Positions 34,653 through 44,252 of a DNA stretch of 64,000 bases are shown here, in pieces (positions within the stretch are counted from its first letter, which is position 1; each line of letters starts with the position of its first letter). The stretch is from the NCBI RefSeq assembly GCF_014836335.1, contig NZ_JACSRA010000004.1, positions 62,001 to 126,000 of the forward strand, in the 5' to 3' direction. A program made the translations under genes and the position numbers. The DNA is from Clostridium cibarium. GTDB lineage: Bacteria > Bacillota > Clostridia > Clostridiales > Clostridiaceae. The notes beneath the pieces are model-generated. The model did no database searches and was not told the origin of the DNA. It was given only the letters and a program-made list of their open reading frames with translations.

Positions 34653-36734
34653 ATGTCAAAAATTAGAGTATATGAATTAGCCAAGGAATTGAATATAAGT
34701 TCAAAGGAATTAATCACATTATTAATGGAAGAATTTAATGTAGAAGTTAAAAATCATATGAGCGTAATTGAAGACGAAGATGCAGAACTAATAAAAGAAT
34801 TATTAACTGGTTCAGATAACAAAGAAGATAAAGATGCAACATTAAAGAAAAACGGAGATAAGAAGAGTTTGGTAGATGAATATGAAGATATCCTAGCGGA
34901 AGAAGTAAACAAGGGAAATAAGAAGAAGAAAAAGACTAAGAAACAAATTGCAGAAGAAAAGGCTAGAGCAGAACAGGAATTTGCAGAGAACACTATTTTA
35001 GAAATAGGGGAAACTATAACTGTAAAAGAACTAGCAGATTTACTTCAAAAACAATATGCAGATGTTATTAAAACATTAATGTTCATTGGAGTAATGGCGG
35101 CAATGAATCAAGAAATAGATTATGAAACAGCTGCTAAAGTTTGTGAAAAATACGAAATAATTTGCGAGAAGAAAGAAGAAACTTCAGAACTAGAATCATT
35201 AAATCTTGAAACAGAAAAAGAAGAAAACCTTACAAAAAGACCACCAATAATAACAGTTATGGGGCATGTTGATCATGGTAAAACTTCATTATTAGATGCA
35301 ATAAGAAAAGCAAAAGTTACTGATACTGAAGCAGGTGGTATTACGCAACATATAGGTGCTTATACAGTTAATGTTAAGGGAGAAAAAATTACATTTTTAG
35401 ATACTCCAGGACATGAAGCGTTTACAGCTATGAGAGCAAGAGGAGCACAAATCACTGATGTAGTTATATTAGTAGTTGCAGCAGATGATGGAATAATGCC
35501 TCAAACAAAGGAAGCTATAAGTCACTGTAAAGCAGCTGGGGTACCAATGGTTGTAGCAATAAATAAGATTGATAGACCAAATGCTAATATAGATAAAGTT
35601 AAGCAAGAATTAACTGAATATGGATTGGTTGCTGAGGATTGGGGTGGAGATACAATTTGTGTACCAGTTTCAGCAAAGGCAGGACAAAATATAGATCAAT
35701 TATTAGAAATGGTTCTTTTAACAGCTGAAATGTTAGAATTAAAGGCTAACCCTGATAGAAAAGCTAAAGGGACAGTTATTGAAGCAAAACTTGATAAAGG
35801 TAGAGGTTCTGTAGCATCATTACTTGTTCAAAGTGGTACTTTAAGAGTTGGAGATTCAATTTTAGTAGGTACAACATATGGTAGAATAAGAGCTATGTTT
35901 GATGATGAAGGAAAGAAAATTAAATCAGCAGGTCCTTCAATTCCAGTTGAAGTTCTTGGTCTTTCAGAAGTGCCAGCTGCTGGAGATAGATTTAATGAAG
36001 TTAAAGATGAAAAAACTGCAAGAGCTATGGCTGAAAGTAGAAAAGATAAGATTAAGAGTGATAACTTCCATAGAGTTTCGTTGGAGGATTTATACAATCA
36101 AATTAAAGAAGGTACAGTTAAGGAACTTGCAATTATAGTAAAAGCTGATGTTCAAGGTTCCGCGGAAGCAATAAGACAATCACTTGAAAAGTTATCTACA
36201 GATGATGTAAAAGTTAGAGTAATTCACAGCGGTGTTGGAGCTATAACAGAAACTGATACTACTCTTGCAACTGCATCTAATGCAATTGTTATAGGATTTA
36301 ATGTTAGACCTGATACTAATGCCACAGTAGCAGCGGAAAGAGATGGCGTAGATATTAAGACATATAGAATAATATATGATGCAATAGATGATGTTAAATC
36401 AGCGATGATAGGTATGCTTGAACCTGAATATAAGGAAGTTGTTTTAGGGAAGGCAGAAGTTAGGGAAACTTATAAGATATCAAATGTTGGTACAATAGCT
36501 GGGTGTTATGTTCTTGATGGTAAAGTTAAGAGAAATTCAGAAGCTAGAGTTATAAGAGATGGCATAGTAATTCTAGAAGGAAAATTAGCTTCATTAAAGA
36601 GATTTAAGGATGATGTAAAGGAAGCAGCGGCTGGATATGAATGTGGATTAAGCATTGAAAAATTTAATGACTTAAAAGAAGGCGATATAATCGAATCTTT
36701 TGAAATTGAAGCAATTAAGAGAAAAGAGCTTTAA
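34653..36734 (+). CDS. infB: Translation initiation factor IF-2
   Basis: A 693-residue IF-2 GTPase that brings initiator tRNA to the 30S. The N-terminus has the IF2_N fold ([20 protein letters not shown]), then a short Lys/Glu-rich linker and a second IF2_N copy. The GTPase core follows: [31 protein letters not shown] and NKIDRPNA. Domains II-IV end with [17 protein letters not shown]. The linker is short compared with proteobacteria, normal for clostridia. ATG 34653 follows GGGGGTGAC. Confidence 0.98.
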   Translation: MSKIRVYELAKELNISSKELITLLMEEFNVEVKNHMSVIEDEDAELIKELLTGSDNKEDKDATLKKNGDKKSLVDEYEDILAEEVNKGNKKKKKTKKQIAEEKARAEQEFAENTILEIGETITVKELADLLQKQYADVIKTLMFIGVMAAMNQEIDYETAAKVCEKYEIICEKKEETSELESLNLETEKEENLTKRPPIITVMGHVDHGKTSLLDAIRKAKVTDTEAGGITQHIGAYTVNVKGEKITFLDTPGHEAFTAMRARGAQITDVVILVVAADDGIMPQTKEAISHCKAAGVPMVVAINKIDRPNANIDKVKQELTEYGLVAEDWGGDTICVPVSAKAGQNIDQLLEMVLLTAEMLELKANPDRKAKGTVIEAKLDKGRGSVASLLVQSGTLRVGDSILVGTTYGRIRAMFDDEGKKIKSAGPSIPVEVLGLSEVPAAGDRFNEVKDEKTARAMAESRKDKIKSDNFHRVSLEDLYNQIKEGTVKELAIIVKADVQGSAEAIRQSLEKLSTDDVKVRVIHSGVGAITETDTTLATASNAIVIGFNVRPDTNATVAAERDGVDIKTYRIIYDAIDDVKSAMIGMLEPEYKEVVLGKAEVRETYKISNVGTIAGCYVLDGKVKRNSEARVIRDGIVILEGKLASLKRFKDDVKEAAAGYECGLSIEKFNDLKEGDIIESFEIEAIKRKEL

Positions 36735-36747
36735 AGAGGTGATATAA

Positions 36748-37101
36748 ATGCCTAACTATAGAGGCGGAAGAATAAACGAAGAAGTTAAAAGAGAAATAAG
36801 TAACTTAATTCGTAATGAAATAAAAGATACTAGATTAACTGCGATGATTTCAGTAACTGCAGTTAAAGTAACTAAAGATTTAAGATATGCAAAGGTATAT
36901 GTAAGTATTTTTGCAAAGGATGAAGAAGAAAAGAGTAATAATCTAGAGGCACTAAAAAGTGCAGCAGGTTTTGTTAGACGTGAAATAGCACAAAGAATAA
37001 ATCTAAGACACAGCCCACAAATTATTTTTGAACTTGATGATTCAATAGACTATGGTATGAAGATAGATAGTTTAATTGAACAGACTAAAGGAAATAGATA
37101 G
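36748..37101 (+). CDS. rbfA: Ribosome-binding factor A
   Basis: A 117-residue RbfA, a KH-like cold-shock factor that helps mature the 16S 5' end. Diagnostic: GGRINEEVKREISNLIRNEI, VTKDLRYAKVYVSIF, RREIAQRINLRHSPQIIFELDDSIDYGMKI (family end pattern). ATG 36748 follows AAAGAGGTGATA. nrnA starts two bases after the stop. Confidence 0.97.
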   Translation: MPNYRGGRINEEVKREISNLIRNEIKDTRLTAMISVTAVKVTKDLRYAKVYVSIFAKDEEEKSNNLEALKSAAGFVRREIAQRINLRHSPQIIFELDDSIDYGMKIDSLIEQTKGNR

Positions 37102-37103
37102 AT

Positions 37104-38081
37104 ATGACTCTTAAGGAAATATCAAAGATTATATTAGAGTCAAATAAAATAGGATTGACATTTCATACATCTCCAGATGGGGATGCCATTGGGAGTACTT
37201 TAGGACTTTTAAATGGACTTAGGGAAATGGGGAAAGATGTTTATGTAATATCAAGAGAAGTTATTGAAGATAACCTCTCTTTCCTTTCTTTAGGCAATGA
37301 AATTGATGGGAAAACTGCTGAACCAGTTAAAGATACTGATTTGGTTATAGTCTTAGATTGTGGAAACAAAGAGAGAATTTGTGCTGATTTAGAAGGTTAT
37401 GAAGGGACTATGATTAATATAGATCATCATATTTCGAATGATAATTATGGTGATTATAATTATGTTGATCCAACAGCAGCTGCTACTGCTGAGATTGTGT
37501 ATTTGCTTCTTAAGGCGTTTAATTTTGAATTTAATTGCATAAGTGAAGTATTTCAAAAAATAGGTTCATGTCTTTATACTTCTTTAATTACAGATACGGG
37601 CTCTTATAGACATTCAAATGTGACTAAAAGAACTTTTAATATAGCTGGAGAATTAATAGGTTGTGGAGTGAAAAATGATAAGATTCACAATGAATTGTTT
37701 GGAAATAAGCCTTACAATAAAGTTAAATTAATTGGAGAAGCTCTAAATAATCTGGAACTTTTAGTTGATAAGAAAGTTTCTGTAATAGCATTAAGTATGA
37801 AAGTTCTTGAATCATTTGGAATGACTAATGTAGATACTTCGGATATAATTAATATGGTTTTAAACATAGAGGGTGTTGAAGTTGCATTAGTTTTAAAAGA
37901 AGCAGAAGATGGAGTTAAAGGAAGTTTAAGGTCAAAGAATGAGATTGATGTTAGAAAGATAGCGGAAATTTTTGGTGGTGGTGGTCATATAAAAGCTTCA
38001 GGGTTTAAAATAAGTGATATGTCCATAGATGAAGCAAAAAATAGAATAATTAACGAAATAGAAAAAGAGATAAAAATATGA
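37104..38081 (+). CDS. nrnA: DHH phosphoesterase NrnA (nanoRNase/pAp phosphatase)
   Basis: A 325-residue DHH/DHHA1 protein that degrades 2-5 nt RNAs and dephosphorylates pAp. N-terminal DHH domain: TSPDGDAIGSTLGL, VILDCGNKERI, NIDHHISNDNYGDYN. The C-terminal DHHA1 domain ends with IFGGGGHIKASGFKI. Since Firmicutes lack the E. coli-type Orn, this completes the RNA decay pathway begun by RNase Y and PNPase encoded downstream. It overlaps truB by four bases (ATGA). Confidence 0.96.
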   Translation: MTLKEISKIILESNKIGLTFHTSPDGDAIGSTLGLLNGLREMGKDVYVISREVIEDNLSFLSLGNEIDGKTAEPVKDTDLVIVLDCGNKERICADLEGYEGTMINIDHHISNDNYGDYNYVDPTAAATAEIVYLLLKAFNFEFNCISEVFQKIGSCLYTSLITDTGSYRHSNVTKRTFNIAGELIGCGVKNDKIHNELFGNKPYNKVKLIGEALNNLELLVDKKVSVIALSMKVLESFGMTNVDTSDIINMVLNIEGVEVALVLKEAEDGVKGSLRSKNEIDVRKIAEIFGGGGHIKASGFKISDMSIDEAKNRIINEIEKEIKI

Positions 38082-38953
38082 ATGGTGTAATTAATGTATT
38101 TAAAAATAGAGGAATGTCATCATTTGATGTTGTAAGAATAATAAAGAAAGCATCTAAAGAAAAGAAAGTTGGACATACTGGAACGTTAGATCCTGAGGCA
38201 ACAGGAGTATTACCTGTTTGCTTGGGAAAAGCAACTAAAATAATTGATTATATAATGACCGCTGAAAAAAGTTATTATGTTAAATTTAAGTTGGGGGTAA
38301 AAACAACAACTTATGATTTAGAAGGTGAAGTTGTAGAAGAAAAAGATTCATCTAAGTTAAGAAATGAAGAAATTCTTGATGTGATTAATAGTTTCAAAGG
38401 AGAATATCTACAAGTTCCACCTATGTATTCAGCATTAAAAAAAGATGGAATAAGATTATATAATCTTGCGAGACAAGGCATTGAAGTTGAGCGAGAAGGA
38501 AGAAATATAAACATATATGATATAAAAAATATATATATTTCAAATCCATACATATCAATGGATGTTACATGCTCTAAGGGAACATATATAAGAAGTCTAT
38601 GTTATGATATAGGTGAAAAGCTTGGAGTTGGAGCTACTATGACAGAATTAAAAAGGACTAAGACTTCTATTTTCACTGAAGAAGAAAGTGTAAATATTGA
38701 TGAAATAGAAGAAAATAATGTTGGTGAATTTATAATAACATTAGAAGAAGCTTTGAAGAGCTACCCTAAGATTAATATAAATAAGGGATACACTAAGCTA
38801 TTTATTAACGGAGTAAAAGTTGGAGATAAGAGAAGTCTTGATTTAAAACCTAAAATAGGTCAACTTTACAGAGTATACGATGAAGAAAAAGTATTTATTG
38901 GACTGGGCAAACAAGATGAGTTTGGCTTTAAGATAGAGAAGCTTTTAATCTAG
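38078..38953 (+). CDS. truB: tRNA pseudouridine(55) synthase
   Basis: A 291-residue TruB that makes the universal T-loop pseudouridine 55. Motif I NVFKNRGMSSFDVVRIIKK, and catalytic motif II with the essential Asp in VGHTGTLDPEATGVLPVCLGKATK. PPMYSALKKDGIRLYNLAR and the TCSKGTYIRSLCYDIG motif follow. Starts inside the last codons of nrnA and is followed by ribF after 15 bases, the conserved truB-ribF pair. Confidence 0.97.
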   Translation: MNGVINVFKNRGMSSFDVVRIIKKASKEKKVGHTGTLDPEATGVLPVCLGKATKIIDYIMTAEKSYYVKFKLGVKTTTYDLEGEVVEEKDSSKLRNEEILDVINSFKGEYLQVPPMYSALKKDGIRLYNLARQGIEVEREGRNINIYDIKNIYISNPYISMDVTCSKGTYIRSLCYDIGEKLGVGATMTELKRTKTSIFTEEESVNIDEIEENNVGEFIITLEEALKSYPKININKGYTKLFINGVKVGDKRSLDLKPKIGQLYRVYDEEKVFIGLGKQDEFGFKIEKLLI

Positions 38954-38968
38954 TTAGGGGTTAATAAA

Positions 38969-39889
38969 ATGGTATATAAAAATAATAATATTTTAAGAGA
39001 AAATAGAAATATAAGTTATATTGCATTAGGAAGTTTTGATGGGCTTCACAAAGGTCATCTTACGTTAATTAGGAAGTTAGTAGATTTAGCTAAGGATAAT
39101 AAAGGTAAAGGTATAGTTTATACTTTTAAAAATCATCCAAGAACTTTAGTAAAGTCAAAATCTACTCCAAAACTATTATTGGATAATTTGAGTAAAGAAG
39201 AAATTCTGAAAGAGAAGAATGTTGATTTAGTTTATTTTCAACAGTTTACAGAAGAATTTATGAAAAACACACCTGAAGAGTTTATAAAATTTCTTATAGA
39301 TAAATTTAATATAAAAGGTATAGTGGTTGGGTTTAATTATAGATTTGGTTATAAGAATACAGGCGATGTTGAACTTTTACAGAAGTTATCACATAAATAT
39401 GATTTGGAACTTCATGTAATGGAGCCGTGCAAGTTTGAAGAAGAAGTTGTAAGCAGTACTAGAATTAGAGACGAAATTTTAAAAGGTAATTTAGAGAAAG
39501 CTAATAAAATGTTAACTAGAGAATACTTTTTAAGAGGAAAAGTTATATATGGAAGACAAATCGGAAGGACTATAGGATTTCCAACTGCAAACTTAGGCTA
39601 TTCGGAAGCTGCATTACTGCCTAAAGAAGGTGTGTATTATACAAATGTAATATTGAAAAATAAAAAATATAAAGGAATTACTTCTATAGGGAATAATCCA
39701 ACTGTTAATGGGAAGACTATAACTGTAGAAACTTTTATTCTTGATTTCGATGGAGATATTTATGGAGAAGAAATAAAAGTTTGTTTCATAGAAAGAATAA
39801 GGGATAATAGCAAATTTAATTCAATAAATGAATTAAAGGATCAGCTAAATAAAGATAAAATCTTTGCAGAAAAACAAAAAAACATGTAA
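38969..39889 (+). CDS. ribF: Bifunctional riboflavin kinase/FAD synthetase
   Basis: A 306-residue RibF that converts riboflavin to FMN and then FAD. The N-terminal nucleotidyltransferase domain has ALGSFDGLHKGHLTLI, TFKNHPR, VGFNYRFG and SSTRIRDEILKGN. The C-terminal kinase domain has RQIGRTIGFPTANL, GVYYTNV and TSIGNNPTV. ATG 38969 has a weak AGGGG ribosome site. Last gene of the nusA-infB operon; rpsO has its own promoter. Confidence 0.97.
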   Translation: MVYKNNNILRENRNISYIALGSFDGLHKGHLTLIRKLVDLAKDNKGKGIVYTFKNHPRTLVKSKSTPKLLLDNLSKEEILKEKNVDLVYFQQFTEEFMKNTPEEFIKFLIDKFNIKGIVVGFNYRFGYKNTGDVELLQKLSHKYDLELHVMEPCKFEEEVVSSTRIRDEILKGNLEKANKMLTREYFLRGKVIYGRQIGRTIGFPTANLGYSEAALLPKEGVYYTNVILKNKKYKGITSIGNNPTVNGKTITVETFILDFDGDIYGEEIKVCFIERIRDNSKFNSINELKDQLNKDKIFAEKQKNM

Positions 39890-39903
39890 ATATTGAAAAA
39901 TGA

Positions 39904-39932
39904 TTTACAATTATAATATGTTTTGTTATAAT
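39904..39932 (+). promoter_or_regulatory. Sigma-A promoter for rpsO
   Basis: TTTACA (39904-39909), 17 bases, TATAAT (39927-39932), 15 bases after ribF. Confidence 0.78.
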
Positions 39933-39934
39933 GA

Positions 39935-39982
39935 CCAGTAGGAACCTAGTCCTATGTTTGAAGGTGCCATCTTCTTACTTGG
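39935..39982 (+). promoter_or_regulatory. S15 leader, three-way-junction RNA
   Basis: CCAGTA at 39935 can pair with TACTTGG (39976-39982), enclosing two hairpins: TAGGA/TCCTA (39939-39943 with 39950-39954) and GAAG/CTTC (39960-39963 with 39971-39974). This three-way layout, mimicking the S15 site on 16S rRNA, is characteristic of Firmicute rpsO autoregulatory leaders. The helix details are my manual reading. Confidence 0.6.
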
Positions 39983-40015
39983 AACTAAGGGGATAATTTT
40001 TGGAGGTGCATACGC

Positions 40016-40279
40016 ATGGATAAGGCAAGAAAATTAGAAATTGTTAAAGAATTTGGAAGAAGCGAAGGGGATACTGGTTCACCAGAAGTTCAAATAGCTT
40101 TACTTTCTGAAAGAATTAGCCAATTAACTGGACACTTAAAGGTTCATAAGAAAGACCACCACTCAAGAAGAGGTCTATTAATGATGGTTGGACAAAGAAG
40201 AGGTCTTCTAAATTACTTACAAGAACAAGATATCGAAAGATACAGAGCTATTATCAAAAAATTAGGTTTAAGAAGATAA
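40016..40279 (+). CDS. rpsO: Ribosomal protein uS15
   Basis: An 87-residue primary 30S-binding protein. Diagnostic: [42 protein letters not shown] and [14 protein letters not shown] 40016 follows TTGGAGGTGCATACGC. Its own leader RNA (39935-39982) probably mediates feedback. Terminator and pnp follow, a conserved order from Bacillus to E. coli. Confidence 0.98.
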   Translation: MDKARKLEIVKEFGRSEGDTGSPEVQIALLSERISQLTGHLKVHKKDHHSRRGLLMMVGQRRGLLNYLQEQDIERYRAIIKKLGLRR

Positions 40280-40283
40280 TCTT

Positions 40284-40314
40284 TAGAGCGGGCTAGATCC
40301 GCTCTATTATTTTA
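40284..40314 (+). terminator. Intrinsic terminator after rpsO
   Basis: TAGAGCGG (40284-40291), seven-base loop, CCGCTCTA (40299-40306), then TTATTTTA. Confidence 0.85.
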
Positions 40315-40362
40315 AAGTTTCAAGAAAAATATGTAAATTTAAAATTGAAGGGAGGTCCTATA

Positions 40363-42471
40363 ATGGGCAATGTGTTAAGCACAACAGTTGCTGGAAGAGA
40401 AATGAAAGTTGAATTTGGTAAGGTTGGCATGTTATCAAATGCAGCAATTTTCATGAGTTATGGGGATACAGTAATATTAACTAATGTTAATGCATCAGAA
40501 GAACCTAGGGAAGGGATAGATTTCTTTCCATTAAGTGTTGAATATGAAGAAAGATTATATGCAGTAGGTAAAATACCAGGTGGTTTTATTAAGAGAGAGG
40601 GAAGACCTTCAAATAAAGCAATATTAAATGGTAGGGCAGTAGATAGAACAATAAGACCTTTATTTCCAAAAGGATATAGAAATGATGTTCAAGTTGTTAC
40701 TACAGTAGTTTCAGTAGAAAAAGATAATATGCCAGAAATATTGGCAATTAATGCTGCATCGATGGCATTATGCTTATCTACTATTCCATTTACAATACCA
40801 GTAGCTGCAGTTCAAGTTGGGCTTATAGATGGTAATTTGATAATAAATCCTAATGCAGATGAAAGGGAGAAATCAAGTCTTCATTTAACAGTATGTGCTA
40901 CTCGAGAAAAAGTAATGATGATAGAAGCTGGCGGAGATGAAATTGACGAGGATACTATGATTAAGGCTATTAAATATGGATTTGATGCGTGTCAAGGTAT
41001 AGTTGATTTTCAAGAAGAGGCTATGGAGAAGATAGGTAAAACAAAGGTTGTACCTGACTTATATACTGTAGATGAAGAAGTAGAAAAAGATATAAGAGCA
41101 TTTGCTACTGAAATGGTAAAAGAAGCAATGTATATTACTGATAAAGACGAAAGAAATGCAGCTGTTGATGCTGTTAATGAAAAAGTTAAGGCTGAATTTG
41201 GTGAAAAGTATGAAGGTAAAGAGGCAGATATAAATGAGGTTCTTTATACTATGCAGAAAGAAGTAGTTAGAAACATGCTTCTTAATGATAAGAGAAGACC
41301 TGATGGAAGAGCTTTTGATCAAATAAGACCAATAAGTTGTGAAGTAGGTATACTTCCAAGAACTCATGGTACTGGGCTATTTAACAGAGGATTAACTCAA
41401 GTAATGACTGTAGCAACACTTGGATCAATTAGTGAAGTACAAATTTTAGATGGAATTGATGAGTCAGAAACAACAAAGAGATATATGCATCATTATAATT
41501 TTCCAGGATATAGTGTTGGCGAAGTTAAGCCACTAAGAGGCCCAGGAAGACGTGAAATTGGACATGGAGCATTAGCAGAAAGAGCACTTGAACCATTAAT
41601 ACCTTCAGAAGAAGAATTCCCTTATACAATAAGGTTAGTTTCAGAAGTATTAAGTTCTAATGGATCAACATCTCAAGCCTCCGTTTGTGGTTCTACATTA
41701 GCATTATTAGATGCAGGTGTACCGATAAAGAGACCAGCAGCAGGTATTGCTATGGGATTAATTACTTCTAAAGATTTATCTCAAGAAGAAGTGTTAACAG
41801 ACATTCAGGGTATAGAAGATTTCTTTGGAGATATGGATTTTAAGGTAGCTGGTACAACAGAAGGTATCACTTCAATTCAAGTTGATACAAAACTTAAAGG
41901 ATTAAGTTTTTATGTAGTGGAAACAGCAATAAGAAATGCTAGAAAGGCAAGATTATTCATATTAGATAAAATGAATGCTTGTATTTCAGGTCCAAGAGAA
42001 GAAGTTTCTAAATTTGCACCAAAGACTTGTACAATGCAAATTGATCCTGAAAAGATTAGAGATGTAATCGGAGCAGGTGGTAAAGTTATAAATAAAATAA
42101 TTGCTGATACTGGAGTTAAGATTGATATTAAGGAAGATGGAACAGTATTTGTATCATCACCTGATCATGATGGAGTAAATGCAGCAATAAAGATAATAGA
42201 AGGTTTAACTAAAGAAGTTAAAGCTGGAGAAGTATACTTAGGTAAAGTTACTAAGATAACTACATTTGGAGCATTTGTTGAGATACTTCCAAATAAAGAA
42301 GGTTTAGTTCATATTTCTAAGCTTGCTTTTGAAAGAGTGAACAAGGTTGAAGACGTTGTTTCGGTTGGTGATGAAATTTTAGTTAAAGTAACTGAAATAG
42401 ATAGCCAAGGTAGAATTAATCTTTCTAGAAAAGATGCTTTAAAGGAGCAAGAAGAGCAGAAAGAACAATAA
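40363..42471 (+). CDS. pnp: Polynucleotide phosphorylase
   Basis: A 702-residue PNPase, a 3'-to-5' phosphorolytic exonuclease in mRNA decay and DNA repair. Two RNase PH-like domains ([41 protein letters not shown]) are joined by a helical linker. C-terminal KH ([20 protein letters not shown]) and S1 ([30 protein letters not shown]) domains follow. ATG 40363 follows GGGAGGTCC. An upstream in-frame TTG overlaps the ribosome region. Confidence 0.98.
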   Translation: MGNVLSTTVAGREMKVEFGKVGMLSNAAIFMSYGDTVILTNVNASEEPREGIDFFPLSVEYEERLYAVGKIPGGFIKREGRPSNKAILNGRAVDRTIRPLFPKGYRNDVQVVTTVVSVEKDNMPEILAINAASMALCLSTIPFTIPVAAVQVGLIDGNLIINPNADEREKSSLHLTVCATREKVMMIEAGGDEIDEDTMIKAIKYGFDACQGIVDFQEEAMEKIGKTKVVPDLYTVDEEVEKDIRAFATEMVKEAMYITDKDERNAAVDAVNEKVKAEFGEKYEGKEADINEVLYTMQKEVVRNMLLNDKRRPDGRAFDQIRPISCEVGILPRTHGTGLFNRGLTQVMTVATLGSISEVQILDGIDESETTKRYMHHYNFPGYSVGEVKPLRGPGRREIGHGALAERALEPLIPSEEEFPYTIRLVSEVLSSNGSTSQASVCGSTLALLDAGVPIKRPAAGIAMGLITSKDLSQEEVLTDIQGIEDFFGDMDFKVAGTTEGITSIQVDTKLKGLSFYVVETAIRNARKARLFILDKMNACISGPREEVSKFAPKTCTMQIDPEKIRDVIGAGGKVINKIIADTGVKIDIKEDGTVFVSSPDHDGVNAAIKIIEGLTKEVKAGEVYLGKVTKITTFGAFVEILPNKEGLVHISKLAFERVNKVEDVVSVGDEILVKVTEIDSQGRINLSRKDALKEQEEQKEQ

Positions 42472-42497
42472 AAGGGCAGTAAATTGCCTTTTTTTTC
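42470..42497 (+). terminator. Intrinsic terminator after pnp
   Basis: AAAAGGGCA, loop GTAAAT, TGCC running into eight T. A second hairpin, CACGAAT (42523-42529) / ATTCGTG (42553-42559), lies between it and the peptidase ribosome site. Confidence 0.82.
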
Positions 42498-42582
42498 TGT
42501 AGAAAAAATAGGAATAGTAAGCCACGAATTTCTTTATAATAATATAGAGAGGATTCGTGACTTTTGTTATAGGAGGATTTTT

Positions 42583-43884
42583 ATGTATAATTTATATACT
42601 TTAAAAAATGGACTACGAGTAGTTACTGAAAAAAATGATTCAGTTAAGTCGATTAGTGTAGGAATAATGGTTCAAAATGGCTCGAGGAATGAAAGTGAAG
42701 AGTTAAATGGTATTTCACATTTTATTGAACATATGTTTTTCAAAGGAACGACAAAGAGAAATCCAAAAGAAATAGCTGCGTCAGTAGAGGATCTGGGAGG
42801 GCAGATAAACGCTTTTACAAGTAAGGAGACTACTTGTTATTATGTAAAAAACTTAAGCACTCATTTAGATCTTTCTTTAGAAATTTTATCTGACATAATT
42901 TTAAATTCAAAATTTGCTACAGAAGATATTGAGAAAGAAAAAGGTGTTGTAGTTGAAGAAATTAATATGAGTGAAGATAATCCAGAAGATGCTCTAGATG
43001 ACTTGCATTCCAAGGTAGCTTTTGCAAATAGTCCATTATCCTATCCTATTTTAGGAACAAAAGAAAAAGTAAAAAGTTTTAGTAGAGAATCTATTAAAGA
43101 TTTTATAAAGAAAAAATATACTCCTCATAATTCAGTAATATCAGTTTGTGGTAATTTTGATGATGGTGAATTAAAATTATTAATAGAGAAGTATTTTTGT
43201 GGATGGAAAAATGATAATATATATTTACCGTCTTATGGAAGTGAGAGTCTTCAAAGAGGTACAGCATCACTTGATAAAGATATTGAACAACTTCATATAG
43301 GGTTAGGTCTTAAAGGGTTGCCTTTTGGACATGAAAAAGGCTATGCACTGATTCTTTTAAGCAATATATTCGGTGGAGGAGCATCATCAGTTCTTTTTCA
43401 AAAGGTTAGAGAAGAGTTAGGATTATGTTATAATATCTATTGTTACCCTCAGGCATTTCAAGGGGTTGGAATGTTAAATATTTATACAGGACTTAGCTCA
43501 AAATATGCTGAGAAAGCTTTAGATGTTATAATTAAGGAACTTTATAAGTTCTCTAAAAGTACAATTACCAGTGATGTTTTAGAAATGAATAAGGAAAAAA
43601 TTAAAGCTAATTATATATTAGGGTTAGAAAGTACTAGTTCTAGAATGTTTAGTAATGCAAAATCTGTGTTGTTTAAAAATAAAATTAGTACTCAGGATGA
43701 AGTAATAAAGAAAATAGATAGAGTTAACTTAGAAGATGTAGAGTTTGTTTTGAAGGAATGTTTTGGTAACGGAATAATTAATTCTTCATATGTTGGTAGT
43801 AACATAAATTATAATTTATTAGATAATGTTATAGAATCCTCAATTGAAGCCTATAAAAATTCTAGCAAGAAAGTTGAAGTTTAA
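42583..43884 (+). CDS. mlpA: M16 family zinc peptidase (MlpA/YmxG-like)
   Basis: A 433-residue M16B peptidase of the pitrilysin/processing-peptidase family. The inverted zinc motif HFIEH is at residues 46-50, with the distal acidic ligand in VVVEEINMSEDNPED. The second, non-catalytic half carries GGGASSVLFQKVREELGLCYNIYC. The position between pnp and ymxH/dapG matches B. subtilis mlpA. ATG 42583 has AGGAGGATTTTT; a longer frame opening at 42484 inside the pnp terminator is rejected. Physiological substrate unknown. Confidence 0.93.
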   Translation: MYNLYTLKNGLRVVTEKNDSVKSISVGIMVQNGSRNESEELNGISHFIEHMFFKGTTKRNPKEIAASVEDLGGQINAFTSKETTCYYVKNLSTHLDLSLEILSDIILNSKFATEDIEKEKGVVVEEINMSEDNPEDALDDLHSKVAFANSPLSYPILGTKEKVKSFSRESIKDFIKKKYTPHNSVISVCGNFDDGELKLLIEKYFCGWKNDNIYLPSYGSESLQRGTASLDKDIEQLHIGLGLKGLPFGHEKGYALILLSNIFGGGASSVLFQKVREELGLCYNIYCYPQAFQGVGMLNIYTGLSSKYAEKALDVIIKELYKFSKSTITSDVLEMNKEKIKANYILGLESTSSRMFSNAKSVLFKNKISTQDEVIKKIDRVNLEDVEFVLKECFGNGIINSSYVGSNINYNLLDNVIESSIEAYKNSSKKVEV

Positions 43885-43891
43885 AATTTAA

Positions 43892-43920
43892 GAATATATA
43901 CTTTCTTAAAAGCATATTAA
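43892..43920 (+). promoter_or_regulatory. Candidate sigma-E (mother-cell sporulation) promoter for ymxH
   Basis: GAATATA (43892-43898), 14 bases, CATATTAA (43913-43920) approximate the sigma-E boxes kmATATT and CATACAnT at the right spacing, 30 bases before ymxH. In AT-rich DNA chance matches are easy, so this is tentative. Confidence 0.3.
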
Positions 43921-43949
43921 TTATGTAGAGATTTTAGGAGGTATATATT

Positions 43950-44234
43950 ATGAGTCATGAGAGTAATATAAAGTTATTGAGTGAAATTGGGAAATATGAA
44001 CTTATTAATGTTAATGATGGAGAAAAATATGATTGTCTTCAGAATAATGATTTAGTAGTTGATGATTTAGGAAATATAAAATTTCTTATAATAAATGTAA
44101 GTAACGGGAAATTGGGCTTTTTAGGAGGTTCTAGGGAATTTATTGAAATTCCTTGGGAATGCGTGAAAAAGATTGGTGCACGTACTATAATATTAGATGC
44201 AGAGGAAAATGATATTAAAAAAGCAACTATTTAG
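43950..44234 (+). CDS. ymxH: YlmC/YmxH family sporulation-associated protein
   Basis: A 94-residue PRC-barrel-like protein of the YlmC/YmxH family. Family-type stretches are LLSEIGKYELINVNDGEKYDCL, DLVVDDLGNIKFLII and FIEIPWECVKKIGARTIILD. Members are annotated as sporulation proteins, but no mechanism is known. ATG 43950 has TTAGGAGG. Order mlpA-ymxH-dapG matches B. subtilis except that spoVFA, spoVFB and asd are missing between ymxH and dapG. Confidence 0.9.
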   Translation: MSHESNIKLLSEIGKYELINVNDGEKYDCLQNNDLVVDDLGNIKFLIINVSNGKLGFLGGSREFIEIPWECVKKIGARTIILDAEENDIKKATI

Positions 44235-44252
44235 TTACCAAGGGGGAAAAAC

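Noticed and set aside
34754..34993. Lysine/glutamate-rich stretch in infB as a repeat element
   Set aside because: It is the normal flexible linker of IF-2 between N-terminal domains.
42484..42582. Thirty-three-codon extension of the M16 peptidase
   Set aside because: It starts inside the pnp terminator and covers an intergenic hairpin; ATG 42583 has AGGAGG.
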